Positions 9,112-18,206 of a DNA stretch of 24,304 nucleotides are shown here, in pieces; the stretch's first letter is position 1; every line of letters begins with the position of its first letter. The notes below the pieces were generated by a model, which saw only the letters and a program-made list of their open reading frames with translations, did not search any database and was not told the DNA's origin. The stretch is from Pelargonium cotyledonis (lineage: Eukaryota; Streptophyta; Magnoliopsida; Geraniales; Geraniaceae): assembly GCA_036897625.1 (NCBI GenBank), contig JAYMTA010000776.1, positions 1-24,304 of the forward strand. The letters run 5' to 3'. The translations under genes and the position numbers were made by a program.

Positions 9112-10380
9112 TTAAATTCCTCTCGCCGCTCGAAACCAGGGGAACTGATGGTCGGCGGTCAGCTTAGCCGGACCTGAGGGCGTGTTCACACTCCCTGAGT
9201 CTACCTCTGGATCTTCTTCCTTTTCCGATGACAGATGCTTCGCCGGAGAACTCTGTGAGGACTGTGAATAGTCTGAGTTTTCCATGGGACTGAACATATA
9301 GTTGCCTGGGAATAGGTTGGAGACTGCACATTCTTCTGAAAATGTTTCAAATAATTGGCTTCCATCTTGTAGATGGAAAAAGTCATGGATCGGTAGCATG
9401 GACTTGGTATGAATGAGAACTTGAGCCTGATCAAAGAAATGGCCGTTTAGGGACGGTGGGTTGATATCCACTAAAGAGCCGCTGAGGCTGGCTAGGTTTG
9501 TCAGCGTTTCTGTGCTCCACAGGTGAGGTGGGATACCTCTAATGGAAAGCCAACAAAATCTTCCCCCAATCTTGCTAAAAGGCTCCCAGTCAATAAATTT
9601 GTAGAACCAGCGTGAGAGCCAAGACCAGTTTGAAGACCGCATTGCTTCCATAGCTTCAAGCGAGTCGAAAGATAGGAGAAACACTTTGTTGCCCATGCTG
9701 TGAATTTCTACGTCGAAGACACGCTCCGCCCGCAGATAGTTGAGGAGGTGCGATCGAGACACATCAGTTCTGGCGATAGCTAGGACACTCCATTGAAGCT
9801 GAACAGATCCATGAAAGGCTGAGCACTTTCTGATCCTCTCTTTTTGATAATCTAAACTGTCATTTGAACTTCGAGCAGCCGGTCTGGTTGTGGCTGGATG
9901 ACTGGTTACTCTGGAAGTGGGTTGCCGCGCTGGGTCGATGATCCAACGATGGCTGAATTCCTTGTAACCTTTCATAGACTGCATGGCAAAGCAGGCATCT
10001 TCTTTCGATTTAACTGTGACAAAACCGAAATAAAATCTTCTGGGTATGTGGCTTTGAGGGATAGTGCAATGGAGAACGTTACAAAATCTACTGAAAGCTT
10101 TCTTAAGATTCTGGACCGTCGAGTATGGTGAGAGGTTCCCCACGAAGATGGTTGTGTTGCTGTTGGATTTTTGCCTGGACTGATGCGAAGGTTGGCTCCT
10201 CTGAATGAGGGGGGGTGGAGAATGGTAGGGTAGTTTTCGTTTGAATCTGAAATTTTCTCTCCATCTTGCCAGGTCAGACGAAGTAGCTTTACTGTAGTTT
10301 GAAGGCACAGACGGACGGTGGCCGGTGAAGTGATCGGGAGAGGTGGGGAGGTGGGTTGGTGGGGGAGGGAGAGAGAGCAT
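9112..10380 (-). CDS. LINE ORF1 protein: RRM plus DUF4283-like domain
   Basis: An open frame of 422 residues starts at an ATG only 15 bases from the element's 5' end. Residues about 77-150 form an RNA recognition motif with RNP2 IFVGNL (78-83) and an RNP1-like RRFYFGFV (114-121). Residues about 195-330 match the DUF4283 pattern of plant LINE and gag-like proteins (FCWLSIRGIPPHLW). The tail is Ser/Pro-rich. The frame ends at 9112, but an out-of-frame Ser/Thr/Pro-rich stretch at 9032-8847 suggests ORF1 originally ran further, so a frameshift is likely. The product would bind the element's RNA. An RRM replacing the usual zinc knuckle is known from BNR-type plant LINEs. Activity in this deleted copy is doubtful. 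Confidence 0.82.
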   Translation of the reverse strand: MLSLPPPPTHLPTSPDHFTGHRPSVPSNYSKATSSDLARWRENFRFKRKLPYHSPPPLIQRSQPSHQSRQKSNSNTTIFVGNLSPYSTVQNLKKAFSRFCNVLHCTIPQSHIPRRFYFGFVTVKSKEDACFAMQSMKGYKEFSHRWIIDPARQPTSRVTSHPATTRPAARSSNDSLDYQKERIRKCSAFHGSVQLQWSVLAIARTDVSRSHLLNYLRAERVFDVEIHSMGNKVFLLSFDSLEAMEAMRSSNWSWLSRWFYKFIDWEPFSKIGGRFCWLSIRGIPPHLWSTETLTNLASLSGSLVDINPPSLNGHFFDQAQVLIHTKSMLPIHDFFHLQDGSQLFETFSEECAVSNLFPGNYMFSPMENSDYSQSSQSSPAKHLSSEKEEDPEVDSGSVNTPSGPAKLTADHQFPWFRAARGI

Positions 10381-10395
10381 GGCTTCACATCACAC

Positions 10396-10411
10396 TCTAA
10401 ATAAAGTATAT
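10396..10411. repeat. Target-site duplication, right copy (LINE)
   Basis: Identical to 7873-7888 and directly abutting the 5' end of the LINE at 10395. Confidence 0.9.
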
Positions 10412-10956
10412 AGTTACTATATTGGACCAAGGTTGAGACGTGAGAATGCTAGATCATAGTTATGTTCGTGCGGGACTACTAGCCCGGGAAACCGTCCTTT
10501 TTCAAACATTCCTTCTCAAGAAATGTGGTGAACTAACTCGGGGTGATTCGAAGAAACTCCATTAACGGCCAAATTAGTGTGAAATCGAGTTTATGCATGA
10601 GAGTTGTTTTGTGTAAAATAATGCTTTCACCCATTTTACTCTAAGAATGACCTTTCGAAGTATCAGGAGAAATGTCAATCTGGAGTAGAATTTGTCTTGT
10701 CTCTGTTTGGGCCAAGTTATATTCAAGGTATTGCCATGTATACTTTTAGAGTTTTTCTTATGAGAATCCTTAAACAATACAATACGAAAAGAGATGACAA
10801 TGTTCTTCAAGGAGAAATTCCACATATTCACATGGAAGACAAGCGACATATCATGATATACACCGAAGCATCATTACACACTACTTAATTGAGCTCGTTT
10901 CCGAATGCTTGTTTGACAAATTGGAAAAAAGGTTGTTCATCCAGAAAAAAAAATGC
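10412..10956. other. Intergenic spacer between LINE and solo LTR
   Basis: No gene or transposon end is recognised. Short open stretches on both strands show no family resemblance. Confidence 0.5.
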
Positions 10957-11296
10957 AATGGTGTTAAAATTAGTGATGTATTTTGTAGATTTTTCTAGAA
11001 ATGTTTAGAAATTAGAAGAATAAATATTAGAAAAATAGAGAAATGTATGGAGATCTCTAGAAAATTGAAACTTCTTGAAGAAGTCATAAGATCTCTAGAC
11101 TTATCCATTATCACCTATAAATATGTGTTCTTGTAACCATTTGTGACAAGAAGAAGAAAAACCAAAAACACATTCTAAAAACATTGCTCCTTGTCCCAAC
11201 TACTAAATTTCTCCCTTTCCTATTCAATATGTTATACCTTTAACTAAAACCTTCAAACTAAAACTCATCAACCTTCCTTCATAATCTAACAAATGG
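10957..11296 (+). mobile_element. Solo LTR (10962-11291) with AATGG target duplications
   Basis: The 330-bp element begins TGTTA (10962) and ends TAACA (11291), a 5-bp terminal inverted repeat of TG..CA type. AATGG precedes it (10957-10961) and follows it (11292-11296). A TATAAATA box lies near 11117-11124. No internal retrotransposon sequence lies on either side, so it is a solo LTR left by recombination between two LTRs. The size and TGTTA..TAACA ends suit a small Copia-type or TRIM element, but the superfamily cannot be fixed without internal sequence. Confidence 0.88.
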
Positions 11297-11929
11297 CCGA
11301 AGAGGTTCAAAGGTTACTAACGATTAGATTCATCGTCGATATCAAATATCCTAATTAATTAAATGGTTATCAAACCAAATCCTAATTACTAAGAAAAAAT
11401 AAAGAGTTTGCATGAACTGCACGATCCTCAACGCTAGCTGTCTGTCTCAAATTAAGATCAATATCTCCTACTGAACATCAATCAGTTAGTTGACAGCTTG
11501 TAAAGACATGAGATCTAATAGTTAGTTTATCCCTTTAATCAAAATAAAAATAGCATTTATTTCTGATCATACGATGAATCTCTGCTCATTTCTCAAAGTC
11601 ATATCAATAGGATCAAAACTCTAATGCATGAGCATGTATAGTTAACTAATGACCGGATTTGTTTAGAAGTTTTACATGGAAACTTGAAGACAGTAAGTGT
11701 AACAATATGTATGTTGTATTAAAATTCATTGGTGTGTAAAGTAAAATTTTACAAGTGCAACTATTTAGGTAATGATTGGATTAAGAATGACAATATATAG
11801 GATTGAGTTTAAGAATGTAACTATAGGAATGAGATTCTCGTACCAAACTCATTTTTATAATAAAAAAAGTCATAATACAATTATACAAACATGATAAATT
11901 GCAATTTCACTCAATTTTTTTTGTTTAAT
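11297..11929. other. AT-rich intergenic region
   Basis: No gene, RNA gene or transposon boundary is recognised. Confidence 0.5.
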
Positions 11930-11939
11930 AAAAAAACTA

Positions 11940-12340
11940 GGGGTAATTACAGTTTTATACCTTATGGTAGACATTCTTTTCAGTTTCATACTCTAAAGTA
12001 TGCAAATCCGGTATTGTCAGATAAATTTGACGGAAAAGTTACTGTTTGGTCATGTGCTGGTAACATGACCATTGAATTTTTTTTGAAAACCCGAAAATGC
12101 CATTACTTTAACTCTTCTTCTTCTTCTTCAAACTAACCTCGCCGAAAAGTTCATGAACTCGCCGGAAAATTATTATCACTCCCTCATTGCCATGCCATGA
12201 TCGCAAATCAATACACACATAAACAATACATTCACAATGACAAAACAAAATCAACCGTACCCATCTCAGATCTTCACAAAAACCACAAATCCAAAAATCA
12301 CAACTCCATGAACCCATTTTTTATCAGTTACAGAGACGGG

Positions 12341-12383
<43 letters not shown>

Positions 12384-12548
12384 TGAAGATGAAGATGAGG
12401 GCAAATCCGTCTTTTTACCTTCAATATAACGGTGTTAGAGACGGAGCCTTCCTTGGAAACCATAAGATAGAAAAAATAACGAAAAAATACTTCAAAATAT
12501 AAAACTGAAAAGAATGTCTACCACAAGGGAGGAAACTGTAATTACTCA
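11940..12548. mobile_element. Short non-autonomous Mutator-like element (MITE size) with gene-like interior
   Basis: The left end and the reverse complement of the right end align for about 65 bases. They share TAATTACAGTTT, TGGTAGACATTCTTTTCAG and, after a few mismatches, AAGTAT. AAAAAAACTA lies on both sides (11930-11939 and 12549-12558), giving a target duplication of about 9-10 bp. Both traits fit the Mutator superfamily. The 609-bp element has no transposase. Its centre has a TTC run, a GCCGG-containing stretch and a long (AG) run, resembling promoter or leader sequence rather than coding sequence. Confidence 0.75.
12344..12381 (+). repeat. (AG)19 microsatellite
   Basis: An uninterrupted AG dinucleotide run inside the Mutator-like element, likely to vary in length between individuals. 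Confidence 0.95.
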
Positions 12549-12558
12549 AAAAAAACTA

Positions 12559-14033
12559 AATCCAAAGATTACCACATATAGTATTTTATCAAATAATGCA
12601 TAAAGTTTTGTTAACTAGTGATGTATAATTTGGCCAACACTGAAAGTGAAAATTAACAAGGAACTGAAATATAATATTCAAAAAGCTATAACCCATAAGC
12701 ACTTTCACATTGGATATAGCTCCGATCGATGTATATAAAATTAAAATAAAAAGAGATCGAGTTTATGGTTAGCCTAACTTGATCTACGTACATATAATAT
12801 AACAATTAGGTCCAACAGAAAAATTACCTGTTCATTAACTTCTTTCTTTTATCATCATTCATCTAATTAAATGGTCTCTTTTCTTAATATTATTTTAAAC
12901 TGGGTTGTTGCTTACAGTTGAGACTTACCTATTTCCAGTGATTTCAGGACTCAAGGACCACCTAAAATTAGTTTATTCACTTTACTTTTAAATGATGTCA
13001 GTCTAAGGCCTAATCAACTACAAATTCCTAAATAATTTCGAATATCAATTACAAATTATTCAACCAAGAAATCGAAACACAAGCAAAACAAAGATAACGC
13101 ATGGAATGATACAGAGCCAAAATGAAATGTAAATCTTGGAGAATAATAAAACCAGATATATATAAAGAGGTGGTGGGATCAATGAATGTTGCTTTCCAAA
13201 CACTTCTAATTCTTCATAATTCTATTACTAATGATGTAAATAAAAAATATATTTGAAAAAAATGCTATATATATGAATTGTTTATGGCTGATACATTTCC
13301 ATTCTAAGTATGCTGTACAGTGTTGTGAGTGAGAGCACTACTTAAAATAATAACAATGTGTCAGGCACTAACAACCCACTATTAGCTTTTGGTTAGTGGC
13401 TACTTTCAAGTAGTGTTTTCATGTCATATTTGATTACATGCATGTTGATCTTCTATATTAATTGTAGTGATAAACAAATTAAAAATGGGAATAAACATCC
13501 AAAAGAAGAATACTCATTCATATACTGTATATATTTGAGGACAATTTTCAATTCAAATTGAAAAATGTCATCAAGGAAGTGATGAATAATTAAGGACACA
13601 ATATGTATTTAGCTTTTAAAATCCAAATTAAATGTGATTCTTAATTCCATGCCATGCATGATATGATGAACAATGAAGATAATAGTACTGCTTACCTGAA
13701 GTATGAGGTCATTACTTTATTTTATTTTGCTTCAACTTTAAGCTTCTTTAAATTTTCACTTTTCATTTATTAGTTATCACCATCCATCATCATATATTGG
13801 GTAACAAAAATTATATTTCTGAAAAGGTGAAATTTAAAAATAAAAAGGAATTTATTTTAAATTAATAAATTGTATCTTACTATCATTATTAAATAAGTGT
13901 TTAATTGTATTTTTATTTTCTAAAGTTAGTTATGTATGGATTATATAATATTTTAATTGGGGGGTTTTTTAACGGTCCCTTGTGAAAGGTAGTGTTTTAG
14001 GCGATGATACATAAAGACTCATAAGTTTCCTTA
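12559..14033. other. AT-rich intergenic region
   Basis: About 1.5 kb without a recognisable gene. A TATATATAAAG motif near 13157 is followed by only a 24-codon open frame, which is not called. Confidence 0.5.
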
Positions 14034-14600
14034 CTAATGAAAATGTAGCATGTGGCTTCCGATCGAACGCCATGTCACCAAACTCAGTACTACGAAACAT
14101 GCTCCAAGAGCAAATGTCCAAGGCATTTGATTGGAGATGGACTTGCTGCCGGAATGCGCCTCCACATAATTAAGTGGGCTCAAAACGGACCCCACCTTGC
14201 CACCGATCAACCACGTATTGACACGTGATGAAAATGGTAACAAGTATAATTAGTCCTCTCTAGATAAGAGAAAGGGATCCTCGCAGTTCAATATAATTGC
14301 GTCTACCCAACGGAGCTCGAGGGAGCTTGCCAATCCAAGGAGAATCTCATAGTCTATTTCTTCCACAGGGGACTGAAGCAAATAAATTCTCTCTTGACTC
14401 GTCCTAGAAGCATCATTGCCGCGGCCCAAAACGCCACCACCCGCACTCAAAGAGAAGCGTCATCTCAGTCTCCGAAGTCTTGAGTCTTTGTACAGCAAAC
14501 GCCGAATGAATGCCCCTAAACCGAAAGAGGTTGAGACCAATTAACCCATCAAGGTGGTCGATCATAACCCCGAGAACAAACTTGGATGTTTCAAATATGG
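14034..14600 (-). pseudogene. Unidentified coding-like relic
   Basis: This block is clearly less AT-rich than its surroundings. On the minus strand one frame is open from about 14455 to 14034 except for a single TAA at 14250-14252. It reads IYLLQSPVEEIDYEILLG before the stop and WTFALGACFVVLSLVTW after it. Just upstream (about 14590-14420) another frame is open and reads VLGVMIDHLDGLIGLNLF. The pattern of long open stretches split by a frame change and a stop suggests a decayed gene or a captured gene fragment. I do not recognise the family, and coding on the opposite strand is not excluded. Confidence 0.35.
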
Positions 14601-14707
14601 GAAGTAATAAAGATGTATGAATATATCAAATATAACAAATCGTCCGCTATTAAAATTCATTGATATAAATAAATATAAATGGCCCAAATATATTTATTCT
14701 CCACTAT

Positions 14708-14715
14708 TATAAAAA
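14708..14715 (+). promoter_or_regulatory. Candidate TATA box for the BAP31-like gene
   Basis: TATAAAAA lies 349 bases before the ATG at 15057. It would give a leader of about 300 bases that includes the purine-rich tract at 14780-14825, a short upstream frame and the GTTGAG repeat. The start site may instead lie further downstream at a TATA-less position. Confidence 0.35.
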
Positions 14716-14828
14716 TGTCCACAACATAATATGGGTGAAAGTCAGGGAGCATAGGAAAATAAATAAAGTAAAATGTAAGGACCGAGGAGAAAGAAAAGAA
14801 GAAGGAAAAGAGAGAGAAAGAGAGGCAC

Positions 14829-14903
14829 ATGGAAGAAATGGAAAAGCAAATGGTTGTTCAACATCAGCTCCGATCAAACAGACAGCACAGCACAGCACGT
14901 TGA
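14829..14903 (+). other. Upstream open reading frame (24 codons) before the BAP31-like gene
   Basis: ATG at 14829 opens a 24-codon frame that begins MEEMEKQMVVQH and ends at TGA 14901-14903, about 150 bases before the main start. It matters only if transcription begins upstream of 14829. No peptide conservation can be judged from one sequence. Confidence 0.35.
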
Positions 14904-14928
14904 GGTTGAGGTTGAGGTTGAGGTTGAG
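14899..14928 (+). repeat. (GTTGAG)5 tandem repeat in the BAP31-like leader or promoter
   Basis: Five exact copies of the hexamer follow directly after a short CACAG/CACAGC repetition (about 14885-14898). They lie roughly 130 bases before the start codon. Confidence 0.95.
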
Positions 14929-15056
14929 GCCTCCACTGCTCATCGCTCGCTCTCACACATTCCATTTCCATTCCACTGTAACAACAAACCTGCATTTCAC
15001 CACCACCATCTCTTGATCTCATACCAAATTCTTGCGGCCTCTCTTTCTCCGCCACT

Positions 15057-17480
15057 ATGATTCAGCTATTGTTCGCCGCCATCTTCTCCGAAATGGTGCT
15101 CATACTACTGTTCCTGTTCAAGACTCCGTTTCGGAAACTGGTGACCTTGGGCTTGGACAAGGTCAAGCGCGGCCGTGGACCAGTCGTCGTCAAGACCGTG
15201 GCAGGAACGATCTCCGTCGTGCTCCTCACCAGCGTCTACAGCATCATGAGGATCCAGCATCGTTCCCTCGAGGAAGGCGCTCTCAATCCCACCGACCAGG
15301 TTCTCCTGGCCAGGCATCTCCTCGAATCCACTCTAATGGGTATTTCATTTCCTTTGCTCTTTTTTTTGGTCAATTTTGATATTCAAATCTGAATTCATGG
15401 ACGATATCCATTAGGGAATACTTTTTAGGAAAATGTTGGTGGTCAGGTTGGTGTTTGTGTTTGCCTTTGCTTGTTTATGTACAAGTGCGTGCGTGAATTG
15501 GTTGAAATTTTGCCACTCTGTATGTTTTTTCTCTTCTCTGTTTTGTGTTGATGTGCGATTGAAACTTGTCTGTACTTTTGATTTGAGATATGGATTGACA
15601 TTTCTCAATGGAGTTGCTGTTCCAGGGCTTGGTTTCCAAATAGGAACTGTAATATAAGATGATGTATTTTGCAGATGAATATTCCCTCTTTTCCTTTGTT
15701 CAGAAGTTGTGCAACTTTAGGTTACAACACAATGCATATAGAAAACAAAGGGTTGGAATTGCTGTTCCTTGTAATGTTGGTTTTACTTGTAGTTATGTAG
15801 TTAGATACTTACCCAATGTTGCTGTGTATATCATTTCAGATTGTGATGTAGGCTTGCTTTCTTTGTTGAATGTTTAGTTTGTACCATTTCAGTTGGAAAT
15901 GGTTGGGTCCATTCGTCAAAATGTGGTGTTCTGAAATCTGAAAGGATAAGAATGAGCATTGTAAATTTCTAGTCATCATTTTGGAGGACTATTGCCCTTG
16001 TTACAGAGCAAATAACATAGAAGAATAAATTAGAAGGTGTCAAACTAAAACTATTGCGGCACCAGAGCAATCAAATGGATTCTAAATCGTCTTTAGACTA
16101 TCTGTGAGGTAATTGGACATTAAGAAAAGATGACTTCACTATTAGGGGTATGATTTCTTAATGCTAACATGTATTAATTTTTGCTCAGAGCAAGATCATT
16201 TCATGTCCATGAATTATTTGCTGTGACAGTTAATTGTAGGAAAGACATTAAATGCATATTATCTTACTTTAGGGTCTTTCCATTTCACTGTTATTGACTG
16301 TGATTTGATTGGTAGGACTGTAGGAGTGCCATGTTAAATAAATAATAGGACTTTTGACATCAAATTTTTATATTATAGTAACCGAGGTGGTACTGGTTTT
16401 CTTCTTCTTCTTCAGATATAGTTCATTGTCTTGGGTAAAGTAACTAGGCAATGATTCAAGATTCGTGGTATATGTTTTGACATTGTTACTAAATGATTAT
16501 GGACATTTTTCATTTTCAAATGTGTGCTATCCATTTCACTTTTATATAATGAGTGAATGACAATCATGAATATGTGTGTGCTCAGTGTTCTGATGAGAAA
16601 AGGAAATACTCATTTGATGATATCCTATCTTCATATTGCATTTTATCTCTAACAATCAATTTCAGTTTCCATGTTTTTATCCTGTTTGATTAGTTCTTAA
16701 TGTATTCCTTTGGCATAGTTTCAATGTTTATTCATACCTTAAGCTAATACATTTCTTTGGCTAACAGTTTTCAGAACAATTATCCTTTGACATCTCCTTA
16801 CCTTAGGATCTTCTAGAAGTTACTTCAATGTAAAAGATGGCTCCACTAGAAAAAAAAAAATCAGAAAATTGCCATTATTATCTTTAGGGAAGACATAGAT
16901 CTTTTTTCAGCATATGATTTGTGTGTGAGAGTAAATTTTACGATTCTATCAATGATCAGTTCCTACTCTTATGAGCACCACTCATGAATGTTAGGGAAGG
17001 GTTGTCATTTCACTCTGGACTCCCACCTGTCCAGTAATTTGTGTTTTAAACCTGTATTTATCACTTGCAGGAGCTTCTTTGTTTCTCGCACTGATGATTG
17101 ACAGGCTACACCATTACATTCGGGAGCTCCGTTCACGAAGGATGAGCATGGAGGCTGTAAAGAAGCAGAACTGTAGTTTTGAAGATGAGAAAGCTAGCAG
17201 TCTAAAGGAAATCAAGGCCATGGAGGAAGAGGTGACCACAATGCATTCAAAACTTAGTCAACTACAAAATGAGCTCGAGAAAAAGAAAAAAGAGGTAACT
17301 GATGCAGAAAACAATGCAGTTGCTCTGAGGAAACAATCTGAAGGGTTCCTTCTTGAGTATGACCGTTTGCTTGAGGAGAACCAACACCTACGAAGCCAGT
17401 TGCAGTCATTGGACTTGAGCACGCCGCGTGTAGGTGCCACACCACGTGCAGGCGCCACTCCACGCGCAGGTGCAAGATGA
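15057..17480 (+). CDS. BAP31/BAP29-like endoplasmic reticulum membrane protein (two exons)
   Basis: The coding sequence is exon 1 at 15057-15339 and exon 2 at 17071-17480. The donor G|GTATTT and acceptor TTGCAG|G split a Gly codon, and the product is 230 residues. Three hydrophobic segments lie at about 2-20, 44-64 and 94-109. After these comes a charged coiled coil (about 120-210: EEEVTTMHSKLSQLQNELEKK, then KQSEGFLLEYDRLLEENQ). This is the B-cell receptor-associated 31-like architecture, and the phrase NPTDQVLLARHLLE with HHYIRELR is characteristic. Family members sit in the ER membrane and act in export and quality control of membrane proteins. The tail is unusual: instead of a dilysine ER-retrieval signal it ends in RVGATP-RAGATP-RAGAR. 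The 230 residues are close to the plant family's usual size. Confidence 0.92.
15340..17070 (+). other. Intron of the BAP31-like gene (1731 bp)
   Basis: It begins GTATTT, ends TTGCAG, and is T-rich throughout, as plant introns are. No transposon ends or nested gene are recognised. Small open frames near its 5' end are not supported as coding. Confidence 0.9.
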
Positions 17481-18206
17481 ATATATGAAGAAAAAAAGAA
17501 GGCGGCAAAAACTGCTTGAGAACCGCCTGCCATATATATAATTTTCAATTTTCTTTTTATTGGTATTAAACTTAATTTGGGTTTCCATGATGGGTTGTTG
17601 ATTCAGTTTAGTTGCCATCTGTGCACCATTGTTAGTGTTGAGACAAAAACTCGAAATAGAAAGAAACAAAAGGAAAAAAAATAGAGTTATCATATTTATT
17701 CCAAATGTTGTAGAACAGATCATTTTTGTTCTGGAAATTTGTTGTCCATCCCGAAGATCATCTTCTTCAAGTAATATAATAGAAAGTTTTCCTGCGGATT
17801 TTGATTTTTTGTTTCCATATATAGCTACATGAACAGAAATCCTGAGAAAAATGATTGTGATTTCATTACAAGGTTTAATACCTCATATCAACTGGATTAT
17901 CATAGATTATTTGGACTGACTTCTTTAGCAAGTAACTGACAAGATATGCACTTGAGATTTATGATATGCATACAAGGGACAAATAAAAGTGTCCAAATCT
18001 AAAGTCTCTAACATGTTGCAAGCTTTAGGTATTAAGAACAATATCATTTACTCCTTGGCCTTTTCACAAAGTTAGAGAATGTTTATTATCAATCAGGGAT
18101 GTTGTTGTGTTACAGGTTACAATAAGAAGAGCTGAGCAGACAAGTTTTTGTCATGACATGCATGAGCTTCCATTTTTGGACTGAACTTGGACATATATAG
18201 CAGAGC
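17481..18206. other. Shared 3' intergenic region between two convergent genes
   Basis: The BAP31-like gene (+) and the channel gene (-) point towards each other across 726 bases. Both 3' UTRs must lie here. AT-rich stretches near 17530-17580 are plausible polyadenylation regions for the plus-strand gene. No further gene is seen. Confidence 0.6.

Larger units (their letters stand above)
7889..10395 (-). mobile_element. L1-type (RRM-bearing) LINE, complete at both ends but internally deleted
   Basis: A perfect 16-bp duplication (7873-7888 and 10396-10411) brackets 2.5 kb read on the minus strand. The order is a 15-base 5' leader, ORF1 (RRM plus DUF4283-like domain, 10380-9112), the start of ORF2 with endonuclease motifs (about 8800-8190), then only about 300 bases of 3' sequence and an A-rich tail at 7900-7889. 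The reverse transcriptase and any RNase H region are missing. LINE copies usually lose the 5' end. This one keeps the 5' end and lacks the middle, so the deletion occurred in the parent, in the RNA, or after insertion. The copy cannot mobilise itself. Confidence 0.88.

Noticed and set aside
13157-13255. TATATATAAAG followed by a 24-codon frame starting MNVAFQTLL
   Set aside because: Too short, no similarity seen, and the surrounding DNA is uniformly AT-rich.
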